64,000 bases of DNA from positions 1 to 64,000 of the forward strand of contig JASJAU010000007.1 in assembly GCA_030066855.1 (NCBI GenBank). Reading direction: 5' to 3'. A program made the position numbers and the translations under genes. A model generated the notes under the pieces. That model saw nothing but the letters and a program-made list of their open reading frames with translations. It had not been told where the DNA came from and did no database searches. Source of the DNA: Paracoccaceae bacterium (GTDB lineage Bacteria > Pseudomonadota > Alphaproteobacteria > Rhodobacterales > Rhodobacteraceae). This document shows, in pieces, positions 1-8,562 of the stretch. Position 1 is the first letter of the stretch; each line of letters begins with the position of its first letter.

Positions 1-8
1 AGAGTGGC

Positions 9-83
9 TGGCTGGGGTGGTAGGATTCGAACCTACGATACACGGTACCAAAAACCGCTGCCTTACCACTTGGCTACACCCCA
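9..83 (-). tRNA. tRNA-Gln (anticodon TTG)
   Basis: Read on the minus strand the sequence folds as a standard cloverleaf. The 7-bp acceptor stem pairs TGGGGTG with CACCCCA, the T arm carries GGTTCGAATCC, the discriminator is G, and the 3' CCA is encoded at 9-11. The anticodon loop reads TTTTGGT with anticodon TTG, which decodes glutamine codons. No other tRNA is seen nearby. It lies just downstream of the capsule-export genes and has its own reading direction in common with them. Confidence 0.95.
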
Positions 84-167
84 GCAGGCGGGCGTTACTT
101 ACTCAGCCCGCCTGAGCGGCGCAAGCCCCGGCCTTCCAAAAATGCAAGACGTCCAGGACGAGACGGA

Positions 168-1778
168 TCAGTTCGAAACCTGGTCGCGCAGAACCGCCAC
201 CGTGATCGAAAGCAAAAGATAGATGCCGGCGAGCACGAAGAACGCGATCAGCGTGTTCTCGAGCACCTTCGGATAGGTCGGCTCGTCCGGCGGGATCGGA
301 GCGACGCTGATCGAAAGGAAGCGGACCTGCCGCATCGCCTCGATCCGAGCGGCCTCCATATGCTGAAGCGCCTCCTGCATGATCATTGTGCGGGTCTCGA
401 GATCGACCTCAGCCATGCGCAGCTGGGCGGAAACCGAAGCCAGCGAGCCGGCGCTCCGATCCTCGACGGTCAGCTGGGCGCGCAGATCCGAAATCAGGTC
501 TTCCAGGCGGTCGATATCGCCTTGAACGCCAGAGACACGCGCCTGGTTCGGTTGCGCATTGTCCAGAAGCTGCTGGAGCTGAAGGCGTTTCTCGGCAAGC
601 TGTACCTCGAAGGTTCCAATCTGGCTCATCAACGCCGATGTCTCCGAAGCGGGGTCGACGACGCCCAACTGTTGCTGGAGGGTGAGCACGCGCTCCTGCG
701 ACTCGATCATCTTGGCTTCGGCCTCGTCAAAACTCTCGCGGGCGCCCTGCATCTGATCCTCGCGCATGCGCTCGGTCACGCTGTCCACGCGCTCTTCCGC
801 GTATCCGATCAAGGCCTCGGAGAAGACGCGACTGGCCTCAGGAGAAAGCGCCGAGACCTCCATGCGTATGACGCCTTCGGTCGGATCGAACCCGATCCGG
901 ACACTGTCTTGATAATGGGCGTAGAGGGCCTCGTTCGAAGCGTCCGCCTCAACGCGCTGGAACCAGTCGATCGATGGATCGCTGAAGTGCGTTCGGAAAT
1001 CGTGATCCGCGTCCAAACGGAGCATCGCCTCGCGAGACTTGAGGAAGTCCTGGACCATGATCGAATCCTGGCTGGCAGCCAGCGCGGTCCCGCCAAGAAG
1101 GCCGGGCGCCGCCGCCTGAGCCTCGGCCTGTTGCACGATGAACTCCGATTTCGTCGCGAATATCGGCGTGGCGACAAACGCGTAGTACATCCAGGCGAGC
1201 GCTGTTGGCGCCAGAACGAAAGCGAAAAGCCGCGCCGCCAGGAAGGCGGTCTTTCGACGGCGCCGCTTTGCGATATCCCGCTGAATGCGCTCGAGCTCGT
1301 GCAGGCCCACGGACGACTTGGGCGCCGGCGCGCCGGGAAGGTTCTTGACCTCGGTGTCGACCTTTTGAGGCAGGTTCGGCGTGGGCTTCGCCGCGCTCTT
1401 AGGCGGGGTGGAGGCGGGAGGCGCGTTCGCGGCCTCCTTTTTGGCAGAGACGAGCTTGATAAGGTTCGCGCGGTCGAAGGGATCGATGCCGTTGGCTCGG
1501 AGCAGCCGGACCGCGTCAAAATCCGAGGCCGGCTCGAGACCGTGCTTCTGGGCGAGGCGCCGCGCCATGCGCAATTGCCGGCCGGTCAGACCCTCCTGCC
1601 GTATTTCCGCGATCCTGTCGGAGGCGCCAGTCGCCGGCTTCTCCGCCTTGGCGGAGCCGGGAAACGGCCGGTCGCCGAACCCGTCCTCAGCCGTCCGCCC
1701 GGGCGCGCCGCGCGACATGGACTCCGAAGGCGCCGAACGCCGGATGCGGAAGTTACGCGACTTTGGCTTGGTAGTCAT
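168..1778 (-). CDS. kpsE: Capsule polysaccharide export inner-membrane protein (KpsE/Wzz family)
   Basis: This 536-residue protein belongs to the polysaccharide co-polymerase/export family (KpsE, BexC, CtrB) that bridges the inner-membrane ABC transporter and the outer-membrane exporter. It has one membrane segment at about residues 179-200, a long periplasmic part with heptad-rich coiled coil (roughly 340-470), and a second membrane segment close to the C terminus, the usual two-membrane-segment arrangement. Family members are usually nearer 380 residues. The excess is a roughly 180-residue Pro/Ala/Lys-rich cytoplasmic N-terminal region of unknown role. The ATG at 1778 was chosen. A further in-frame start 21 bases upstream is possible. 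The start overlaps the end of the upstream kpsT gene by 26 bases, so translation is probably coupled. No kpsM permease is seen beside the pair. Confidence 0.8.
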   Translation of the reverse strand: MTTKPKSRNFRIRRSAPSESMSRGAPGRTAEDGFGDRPFPGSAKAEKPATGASDRIAEIRQEGLTGRQLRMARRLAQKHGLEPASDFDAVRLLRANGIDPFDRANLIKLVSAKKEAANAPPASTPPKSAAKPTPNLPQKVDTEVKNLPGAPAPKSSVGLHELERIQRDIAKRRRRKTAFLAARLFAFVLAPTALAWMYYAFVATPIFATKSEFIVQQAEAQAAAPGLLGGTALAASQDSIMVQDFLKSREAMLRLDADHDFRTHFSDPSIDWFQRVEADASNEALYAHYQDSVRIGFDPTEGVIRMEVSALSPEASRVFSEALIGYAEERVDSVTERMREDQMQGARESFDEAEAKMIESQERVLTLQQQLGVVDPASETSALMSQIGTFEVQLAEKRLQLQQLLDNAQPNQARVSGVQGDIDRLEDLISDLRAQLTVEDRSAGSLASVSAQLRMAEVDLETRTMIMQEALQHMEAARIEAMRQVRFLSISVAPIPPDEPTYPKVLENTLIAFFVLAGIYLLLSITVAVLRDQVSN

Positions 1779-2415
1779 AAAGCTCTTTCGCTTCTTCAAG
1801 GGTGTCGAACATGTAGAGCTGGCCGTTTCGCAAGACGGCCGCGGACCGGCAGAACTTCTCGAGCGTTTCGGCCTGATGCGAGACGACGACGACCGTGGCC
1901 GTCTTCAGCCTGTCCCGCAAAACCGACCCGGCCTTCATATTGAATTCGGCATCGGTCGCCGCCGGCATGCCCTCGTCGATCAGGTAGATGTCGAAATCGA
2001 GCGCCAGGATCAGTGAGAAGCTGAAGCGAGATCGCATGCCCGTCGAGTAGGTTCCGACCGGCATATCGAAGTATTCGTCGAGGCCGCACATCCACCGGCA
2101 AAAGGCCTCGAGGTAATCAGGATCCTTGCCGTAGAGGCGGGCGATATACCGCGCGTTCTCCATCGCCGACAGGCGGTTGACGATCCCGCCCATATAGCCG
2201 AGCGGGAAGGAAATCCGCGCGCCCCGCGCGATCGCGCCCTCATCCGGCTTCTCAAGCCCCGCCATCATATTGATGAGCGTGGTCTTGCCCGTGCCGTTGG
2301 GTGCCAGGATGCCGAGCGAGTTGCCCAGGTCGACCCTAAACGACGCGCGGTCAAGGATGACCTTGCGCCCTTGGCTCGTCCGAAAGGACTTGCTGACATT
2401 CCTGAACTCGATCAT
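1753..2415 (-). CDS. kpsT: Capsule polysaccharide ABC transporter ATP-binding protein (KpsT-like)
   Basis: A 220-residue ATPase of the polysaccharide/polyol-phosphate ABC family (KpsT, CtrD, RfbE). It powers export of finished polysaccharide chains across the inner membrane with a KpsM-type permease. Visible motifs are a Walker A of the form APNGTGKTT near residue 40, the signature-region motif YSTGMRSR typical of KpsT proteins, and a Walker B with DIYLIDEGM followed by the VSHQ switch histidine. The ATG at 2415 gives the usual family N terminus (MIEFRNVSKSF). The open frame runs 25 codons further upstream without family similarity. It is followed by an overlapping kpsE gene. A cognate permease gene is not in the window. 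Confidence 0.85.
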   Translation of the reverse strand: MIEFRNVSKSFRTSQGRKVILDRASFRVDLGNSLGILAPNGTGKTTLINMMAGLEKPDEGAIARGARISFPLGYMGGIVNRLSAMENARYIARLYGKDPDYLEAFCRWMCGLDEYFDMPVGTYSTGMRSRFSFSLILALDFDIYLIDEGMPAATDAEFNMKAGSVLRDRLKTATVVVVSHQAETLEKFCRSAAVLRNGQLYMFDTLEEAKELYDYQAKVA

Positions 2416-2622
2416 GCGGTCTCTGCTCTCGCGCCCTTTACCCGATCTTAACCTTTGCGGGATGCCGGGTTTGTGGCGAATTTCTGGCAACTTTATGGCC
2501 GACCGGGCCGAGCAGACGCAAACAACTCGCCCTGCGATGATCCATTATTCGCCTATGCTGTTGCATCGCGATCCTCGGAAAGCGCGTTGCGGGGGGCGGC
2601 TGCCGAGGCTACCTCCAGTGAC

Positions 2623-3222
2623 ATGTCGGCCCCAAAACACCTCGCGCTCGAAATCGCGGCTTGTAAGATTTGCGCGGAGCGGTTCTCCGCGACTGCCACC
2701 GGACACCGACCCCGTCCGGTCGTCTGGTTCGAAAAGGGCGCGAGGGTGCTCATCGCCGGGCAGGCGCCTGGCCTGCAGGTTCACACCAAGGGCAAGCCAT
2801 TCGCGGATCGCTCCGGCGATCGACTTCGGGACTGGCTTGGTTTGGAGCCAAGCGCGTTTTACGACAGGGCGAAAGTGGCCATCGTTCCCATGTCCTTTTG
2901 CTTTCCCGGCTACGACGCGAAGGGCTCCGACCTGCCGCCGCCGCCTATCTGCGCGGCGACCTGGCGCGAGCGCGTGCTGTTAAGCCTCAGTGACCTGCGC
3001 CTAACGATCCTGGTTGGGGGATATGCGCAGAAATGGCATCTCGGGGAGCGCGCCAAGGGCGGCGTGACGTCATCCGTCATGGCGTGGAAAGACCTGCCCT
3101 CAGACATTATCGCGCTACCGCATCCCTCGTGGAGGAACACCGGCTGGCTGAAAAAGAACCCGTGGTTTGAGGCCGAGCTGTTGCCGCGCCTCAAGGAGCG
3201 GGTCGGTGAGGCGCTCGCATGA
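2623..3222 (+). CDS. Uracil-DNA glycosylase family protein, probable 4Fe-4S type
   Basis: The 199-residue protein has the two motifs that define the uracil-DNA glycosylase superfamily: GQAPG at 46-50 (water-activating loop) and HPSWRN at 167-172 (minor-groove intercalation loop). Four cysteines at 14, 17, 93 and 110 have the spacing CX2C...CX16C, which matches the iron-sulfur cluster ligands of family 4/5 enzymes. The likely role is removal of uracil from DNA. The exact family is not certain. The ATG at 2623 gives a normal N terminus but has only a weak ribosome-binding site, and an upstream TTG at 2587 is an alternative. The last codon overlaps the start of the following SseB gene (ATGA), so the two are translationally coupled. 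It is divergent from kpsT. Confidence 0.75.
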   Translation: MSAPKHLALEIAACKICAERFSATATGHRPRPVVWFEKGARVLIAGQAPGLQVHTKGKPFADRSGDRLRDWLGLEPSAFYDRAKVAIVPMSFCFPGYDAKGSDLPPPPICAATWRERVLLSLSDLRLTILVGGYAQKWHLGERAKGGVTSSVMAWKDLPSDIIALPHPSWRNTGWLKKNPWFEAELLPRLKERVGEALA

Positions 3223-4001
3223 CCGAAACCCCCCTCGACAGCGCCCACCGGTCCATGTCGGACGCGCCGGAGGATGATCGGCTGCGGCTGAAATTCTTTG
3301 AGCGCGTGGCCGACGCCGAGCTGTTCCTCCTGCTCGAGAAGGAGGCGGAGGGAAACCAGATCGTCCCGCGCCTGTTCGATACCGAGGAGGGGCGGTTCGC
3401 GCTCGTTTTCGACCGCGAGCACAGGCTGGCGGAATTCGCGGGCGGGATATCTCCCTATGCAGCGCTTTCGGGGCGCTCGCTGATCGGGATGATCGCAGGG
3501 CAGAAGATCGGCATCGGATTGAACCTCGGCGTCGCGCCTTCTTCCATCCTGCTGCCCGAGGACGCGGTCTCTTGGCTCTCGGCCGTGCTTAAATCGGAAC
3601 CGGGGCAGATCGAGGCCGCGCCGCAGGAATTGCATTCGCCAGCCAATCTTCCACCGGAGGTTCTGGGTGCGCTCGACACCAAACTTGCGACCGCCGTCGG
3701 CCTGGCCAAATCCGCCTATCTGGTCACTGCAATGCATGACGGGCGCGGCCCAAGTCACCTTCTGGCGTTCATCGACCCCCTGCCCGAAGCTGCGTCGGCC
3801 CTCGCCCAGGCCGTCTCAGAGGCGCTTGTTTTTTCCGGCGCCGAGGACCTGCAAATCGATGTGGCCTTCTTCGCGTCGTCCGACCCGCTGACGCCGCGCC
3901 TCGCCAAAGTCGGGCTTAGGTTCGACCTTCCGGCCGCCGAAGCGCCCCTTCAGCCCTTCGCGCCAGGCATGGACACAGACAAGCCTCCACGACTGAAGTG
4001 A
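3219..4001 (+). CDS. SseB family protein
   Basis: A 260-residue soluble protein whose first ~120 residues match the SseB N-terminal domain. The recognisable pattern is a LFLLLE...G segment followed by LFDTEEGRFALVF and a hydrophobic segment at about residues 75-110. The C-terminal half resembles the SseB C-terminal domain in secondary structure only weakly. The molecular function of this family in alphaproteobacteria is unknown. The name comes from a rhodanese-linked E. coli protein and should not be read as a type III secretion function. It overlaps the upstream glycosylase gene by four bases and ends 11 bases before the end of the convergent ghrA gene. Confidence 0.65.
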   Translation: MTETPLDSAHRSMSDAPEDDRLRLKFFERVADAELFLLLEKEAEGNQIVPRLFDTEEGRFALVFDREHRLAEFAGGISPYAALSGRSLIGMIAGQKIGIGLNLGVAPSSILLPEDAVSWLSAVLKSEPGQIEAAPQELHSPANLPPEVLGALDTKLATAVGLAKSAYLVTAMHDGRGPSHLLAFIDPLPEAASALAQAVSEALVFSGAEDLQIDVAFFASSDPLTPRLAKVGLRFDLPAAEAPLQPFAPGMDTDKPPRLK

Positions 4002-4011
4002 ACGCCCAGCG

Positions 4012-4944
4012 TCAGTAGCCCAGACCTCGATCCACCAGATGCAGGAGCGGTTCGCCCGCTTCCGACCGGCGGATGTTCTCCGCCACCTGTTCCGCAGCGC
4101 TCCCCGCCCTTGTGTCCGACGCGACATGAGGGGTCACGGTAACCTTCGGGTGACTCCAGAACGCATGGTCCGACGGGAGCGGCTCGGTCCGGAAGACATC
4201 CAGTGTTGCATGTCTCAGGTGCCCGCTATCCAGGGCCGACAGCAGATCTCCATCCACGATCAGCGGCCCGCGCCCCGGATTGATGATGACGCTGCCTTGG
4301 GGCATCGCGGCGAGACGCTCGGCATTCATCAGATCGCGGGTGCCCGGAGTCTGCGGCAGCAGAAGGACGAGGATCTCGGACCGCGAGAGCACCGCGTTCA
4401 AACCCGCATCGCCGTCAAAGCAGTCCACATTCGGCAGCGCCTTCGGACTGCGGCTCCATCCAGAAACGCGGAACCGAAGTGCCGCCAGGGCCTCCGCCAC
4501 TGCCGACCCCAGCGCGCCCAGCCCCAGAACCCCGACGCTGCGATTTCGGGCGAGAGGCGGCACATGCGGCGCCCATTCGCTGTCCGTCCGGCAGATGTCC
4601 CGATCGATATCGAGGTGGTGGCGCAAGACATGCCCGACGCACCATTCGACCATTCCCTCTGTCAAACCGAAATCGACCATGCGGGTCAGTGGCATGGTCA
4701 GCGTCTCGTTTCCAACGATCTTCTCGACTCCCGCCCAGAGGTTCAAAACGGCCTTGCAGTTTATGAAGGGCGCGAAATCCCTGAGTCTGCTCGAGGGTGC
4801 ATAGACAATGTAGGCGATCGTCTCCGGCTCCCGCGTCTCAAGTACAATCTCCGCTTCGATTCCGGCATCCGTAATCGCCTTGGGCAACACGTCGCGGTAT
4901 TCCTCCCAATCTTTGGCCGGGGCGGCGAAGAGAACGCGGATCAT
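4012..4944 (-). CDS. ghrA: Glyoxylate/hydroxypyruvate reductase A
   Basis: A 310-residue D-2-hydroxyacid dehydrogenase of the GhrA branch, which reduces glyoxylate to glycolate and hydroxypyruvate to glycerate with NADPH. The nucleotide-binding motif GLGALGSA lies near residue 142. The catalytic triad is seen as Arg in NPGRGPLI, Glu in RTEPLP and His in VTPHVAS. The N-terminal catalytic half (YAPSSRLRDF, NLWAGVEKI) is typical of GhrA rather than of PGDH or GhrB. Its start overlaps the rodA stop by four bases, so it sits at the end of the mreBCD-mrdA-rodA operon. No metabolic link to cell-shape genes is obvious. Confidence 0.88.
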   Translation of the reverse strand: MIRVLFAAPAKDWEEYRDVLPKAITDAGIEAEIVLETREPETIAYIVYAPSSRLRDFAPFINCKAVLNLWAGVEKIVGNETLTMPLTRMVDFGLTEGMVEWCVGHVLRHHLDIDRDICRTDSEWAPHVPPLARNRSVGVLGLGALGSAVAEALAALRFRVSGWSRSPKALPNVDCFDGDAGLNAVLSRSEILVLLLPQTPGTRDLMNAERLAAMPQGSVIINPGRGPLIVDGDLLSALDSGHLRHATLDVFRTEPLPSDHAFWSHPKVTVTPHVASDTRAGSAAEQVAENIRRSEAGEPLLHLVDRGLGY

Positions 4945-6086
4945 CGGCTTCTCGGTCGGTGGATATGGGCGGATTGAACCAGACCGAACGCCGCCAGCAG
5001 AACCAGCATCGCCGACCCGCCGAAGCTGACGAGCGGAAGCGGCACGCCCACCACGGGCGCGAGGCCCATCACCATCGACATGTTGACGGCGAAGAACAGA
5101 AACAGCGTCGCGGCGACCCCCAGTGTCAGGAGCGACCCGAACCGGTCCTTGTTCTGAATTGCGGACAATATGCAGAAAAGAATGATCAGTCCGTAGAGCG
5201 TCAGGAGTGAGAACCCTCCGACAAACCCGAACTCCTCAGCCAAGGTCGTGAAGATGAAATCTGTATGCTTCTCGGGCAGGAAATTCAGCCGCGATTGCGT
5301 TCCTTGCATGAACCCTTTGCCGGTCCAGCCGCCGGAGCCCAGCGCGATCTTGGACTGCGTGATGTGGTACCCGGCGCCAAGAGGGTCGGTCGACGGGTCG
5401 AGGAAGGTGTCGATCCGGCGGTACTGATAATCCTGCAAAAGCTGCCAATCCTGCCCGCGCGAGGTGAAGACCGCGAAGACCAGAGCGCCGGCAGCGGCGG
5501 CGACCGCGATGAAGTACCACCAGGACACTCCGGCGCAGAACATGACGATCCCGCCGCCCGCGATCAGGAGGATGGCGGTGCCGAGGTCGGGCTGCTTCAG
5601 AACCAGCGCGGTGGGCGTGAGGATAAGCCCGACCGGGAAGAGAACCCAGAAAGGCCGCGACACCTTCGACAGGGGCAGCCAGTCATAATAGGCCGCGAGG
5701 ATCATGACGAGCGCTATCTTCATGACTTCGGAGGGCTGCAGGCGCATGAAGCCCAAGTCGATCCAGCGCTGCGCGCCCATGCCAACCACGCCGAAGAACT
5801 CGACAAGGATCAAGAGGCCCAGCGCGCCCAGGTAGGCCAGGCCCGCCATGTTCCGCCAGAACCAGATCGGCACGAGGCCGATGATCATCATGACCACCAC
5901 GCCCAGCGCGAACCGCTTCATCTGCGGCTCGGCCCAGCGGCCGAGATCGCCGCCGGCGACTGAATAGAGCATGAGAAAGCCGATGCAGGCGACGGCGGTC
6001 AGAAGGATGACGATCGCCCAATTCGCGTGCAGGAGCTTCCGCGCGCCGGTCGGCACCGTCTGGACGTTGTACTCCAGATAGCTCAT
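4941..6086 (-). CDS. rodA: Rod-shape peptidoglycan glycosyltransferase RodA
   Basis: A 381-residue SEDS-family integral membrane protein with about ten hydrophobic segments. It polymerises lipid II into glycan strands during side-wall synthesis together with PBP2. Family signatures are visible: GAQRWIDLG in the first half, KQPDLGTA in the middle and the C-terminal run GVPLPLVSFGGSAML. The large periplasmic loop contains QYRRIDTFLDP and KIALGSGGWTGKG, as in RodA rather than FtsW. The start overlaps the mrdA stop by four bases (ATGA), and the stop overlaps the ghrA start in the same way. Confidence 0.95.
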   Translation of the reverse strand: MSYLEYNVQTVPTGARKLLHANWAIVILLTAVACIGFLMLYSVAGGDLGRWAEPQMKRFALGVVVMMIIGLVPIWFWRNMAGLAYLGALGLLILVEFFGVVGMGAQRWIDLGFMRLQPSEVMKIALVMILAAYYDWLPLSKVSRPFWVLFPVGLILTPTALVLKQPDLGTAILLIAGGGIVMFCAGVSWWYFIAVAAAAGALVFAVFTSRGQDWQLLQDYQYRRIDTFLDPSTDPLGAGYHITQSKIALGSGGWTGKGFMQGTQSRLNFLPEKHTDFIFTTLAEEFGFVGGFSLLTLYGLIILFCILSAIQNKDRFGSLLTLGVAATLFLFFAVNMSMVMGLAPVVGVPLPLVSFGGSAMLVLLAAFGLVQSAHIHRPRSR

Positions 6087-8026
6087 GCGCGCGTCGGTCC
6101 CGAAGGCGGCTTCTGGCGCGGGCGCAGGACCATCGAATCATGCATCTCCTGAATGCCCTCGCGCTGATCGCTCGGGTAGGCGTCGAGCGGCGGCACGTCG
6201 CCGTAGAGCGCGTAGAGCAGGATGTCGCGAGACGGAGGCGCGGCGGCGCTCGACCCGCCGCCGCCGTGCTCGACGACGGTTGCTACGGCGTACTTCGGTT
6301 TATCGAACGGCGCGTAGCAGACGAAGAGCCCGTGATCCCGGCGCTCCCAGGGGAGTTGATCGTTTCGGAACACGCCCCGCGCCCGTTCGGCAGCTGTGAT
6401 GTTCCGGACCTGGCTGGTGCCGGTCTTGCCGGCCATACGAATGTCGTCCGCCACGATCCGGGACCGCCGCGCGGTTCCGCGCCGACCGTTCGAGACGTTG
6501 TACATCGACTGGCGGATCATGTTCAGGTGGCTGGTCGATACCTCCAGCGGCGGCGCCTCCTCGTGGGTGACTTCGACGCCATCAATGGATTTCACAAGCC
6601 GCGGCTCGACCGCCCGCCCCGACGCGATGCGCGCCGTCATGACGGCGAGCTGCAACGGCGAGGACAGCACATAGCCCTGCCCGATCGCGGCGTTGATCGT
6701 GTCGCCAGGGCGCCAGACCTCGTCGCGAACCTGCGCCTTCCACTTGGTCGAAGGGATGAGCCCTTCAGCGACCGCGGAAACCGGCAACTTGAAGCGCTCG
6801 CCCAATCCGAACTGATGGCAAAGCTCGGCCATCGTGTCGATGCCCGTCCGCTGCGCCGCCTCGTAGAAATAGACGTCGCAGGATTGCGTGAGCGCGTCGT
6901 CCAGGTTCATCCAGCCGTGCCCGCCGCGCTTCCAGCAGTGGAACCGCCGACCTCCGACGGTCATGTGGCCGGGGCAGTACACCGTTTCCTCCGGTCCCAT
7001 CACGCCGGCCTTCAAGGCGGCGAGGCCGGTCATCATCTTGAAGGTGGACCCTGGCGGATAGGTGCCCTGAACCGTCTTGTTGAAGAGCGGGCGGTACTTG
7101 TTCTCGGTCAGCTCCCGGTAGTTCGTGGTCGAGATTCCGCGCACGAAGAGATCCGGGTCGAACGACGGGGATGAGGCCATCGCCAGGAGATCGCCGGTCT
7201 CGATGTCGATCACAACCGACCCCGCGCTCTCTCCCGCCAATCGGGCCTGCGCATAGTTCTGAAGGCCGTGATCGACGGTGAGCTGAATGTCGGTGCCGGG
7301 CGTGTAGTCGTCGCGGTTCAACTCGCGCATCACGCGGCCGGCGGCGTTCACTTCGATCTGCCGTGTTCCCGCTTTGCCGCGCAGGTCGGCTTCCAACTTG
7401 GTCTCAAGCCCGATTTTCCCGATCTGAAATTTCGGGATTTGAAGGAGCGGGTCGGGATCTTCCAGCTTGGACAGGTCGTTGTCGCTGACCGGGCCCACGT
7501 ATCCAACGATATGCGCGAAATCCTCGCCGAGTGGATAGTGCCGCGAAAGTCCGACGTCGGGGGTGATGCCCGGCAGCGCCGGGGCGTTGACGGCGACCTC
7601 AGCCACATCCTCCCAGCTCAGCCGGTCCACGAGGGTGATCGGCACGAAGGGGCTCCGCCGGTACATCTCCTTCAGGCTACGCTCCAGATCGTCCTCATCC
7701 AGATCGACCAGCCGTCTGAGTCGGGCGATGACCTCTTCGACATCGCCGGCGTCTTCGCGCACGATCACAATACGGTAGTTCTGCGAGTTGTCCGCAATGG
7801 GAACGCCGTTGCGGTCGAAGATGACGCCGCGAGACGGCGGGATCAGGCGCACGTTGATCCGGTTTTCTTCCGCCAGCAGCTGATAGGCATCCGCCTCTTC
7901 GATTTGCATCTGCCGCATACGAAGGCCGAGCGCGCCCATGAAGCCAAGCTGCAACCCGCCCAAAACAAGGCCACGGCGCGTTACAAGGCCCGCGCTTTCG
8001 TCGGTTTCTTTCGGCGACCGCTTCAA
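6083..8026 (-). CDS. mrdA: Penicillin-binding protein 2 (elongasome transpeptidase)
   Basis: A 647-residue class B penicillin-binding protein that cross-links peptidoglycan during cell elongation. After a short cytoplasmic tail and one membrane segment (about residues 21-40) comes the dimerisation domain, with SRGVIFDRNG near residue 60. The transpeptidase domain follows with the SxxK active-site serine in PGSTFKMM, the SxN-type motif in TQSCDVYF and the KTGT motif in MAGKTGTSQVR. It starts with TTG, four bases inside the end of mreD, preceded by GGAG. A C-terminal tail of about 30 residues rich in Arg and Pro follows the catalytic domain. Confidence 0.95.
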   Translation of the reverse strand: MKRSPKETDESAGLVTRRGLVLGGLQLGFMGALGLRMRQMQIEEADAYQLLAEENRINVRLIPPSRGVIFDRNGVPIADNSQNYRIVIVREDAGDVEEVIARLRRLVDLDEDDLERSLKEMYRRSPFVPITLVDRLSWEDVAEVAVNAPALPGITPDVGLSRHYPLGEDFAHIVGYVGPVSDNDLSKLEDPDPLLQIPKFQIGKIGLETKLEADLRGKAGTRQIEVNAAGRVMRELNRDDYTPGTDIQLTVDHGLQNYAQARLAGESAGSVVIDIETGDLLAMASSPSFDPDLFVRGISTTNYRELTENKYRPLFNKTVQGTYPPGSTFKMMTGLAALKAGVMGPEETVYCPGHMTVGGRRFHCWKRGGHGWMNLDDALTQSCDVYFYEAAQRTGIDTMAELCHQFGLGERFKLPVSAVAEGLIPSTKWKAQVRDEVWRPGDTINAAIGQGYVLSSPLQLAVMTARIASGRAVEPRLVKSIDGVEVTHEEAPPLEVSTSHLNMIRQSMYNVSNGRRGTARRSRIVADDIRMAGKTGTSQVRNITAAERARGVFRNDQLPWERRDHGLFVCYAPFDKPKYAVATVVEHGGGGSSAAAPPSRDILLYALYGDVPPLDAYPSDQREGIQEMHDSMVLRPRQKPPSGPTRA

Positions 8027-8562
8027 CTCCGGGCTCCTATTCCGTCCCCATCACCGGAAATTGGCCGTCTAAGCCCGAACGCCCGTGCGGCGAGCGCGAC
8101 GACGATCGGATAGACCAGGATCGTGCCCAGCAGTTGGATCAAGGTGAGACCAAGACCCGGCTGATCAACCATGAAAACGAAAAGAACCAGCGCGTTCGCC
8201 ACAAACATGACCGCGACCGTAGCAGCCACGACCAGCCATTCAATCAACAGCGACCAGTCCCGCGTCGCGCCTGACCGGCTTCGCAGGAATTCCAGCCCCA
8301 GCACCACAAGGGCCGTCCACAGGCCCGGCGGCCGCATAAACAGAATGTCAGCCATGAGAAACACGGCGGCGATGAGAGGCACCGGCACCACATCCGGACG
8401 GCGCAGCACCCAGGAGATCGCGACGAGAAGCAGCACGTCCGGCCCCGGCATGCGACCGGGCCCAGGATGGAGCGGCAGGAGCTGCACGAAAACGATCGCC
8501 GCCGCGATGCACACAAAGAGTGCTCTGTACTGCCAGCGGGTCCGCGCCAGGTTCTCAGCCAT
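8023..8562 (-). CDS. mreD: Rod shape-determining protein MreD
   Basis: A 179-residue protein with about five to six hydrophobic segments and almost no soluble domain, as expected of MreD, the membrane partner of MreC in the elongasome. Sequence similarity in this family is low, so the call rests on length, hydrophobicity and position between mreC and mrdA. The ATG at 8562 was chosen over an earlier in-frame start because GAGGAGG lies six bases upstream. This start lies eight bases inside the end of mreC. Confidence 0.88.
   Translation of the reverse strand: MAENLARTRWQYRALFVCIAAAIVFVQLLPLHPGPGRMPGPDVLLLVAISWVLRRPDVVPVPLIAAVFLMADILFMRPPGLWTALVVLGLEFLRSRSGATRDWSLLIEWLVVAATVAVMFVANALVLFVFMVDQPGLGLTLIQLLGTILVYPIVVALAARAFGLRRPISGDGDGIGARS

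Noticed and set aside
360-1943. A long open frame on the plus strand opposite kpsE
   Set aside because: It is the antisense frame of a well-supported gene in GC-rich DNA, with Arg/Leu/Gly-rich translation, no family similarity and no ribosome-binding site.
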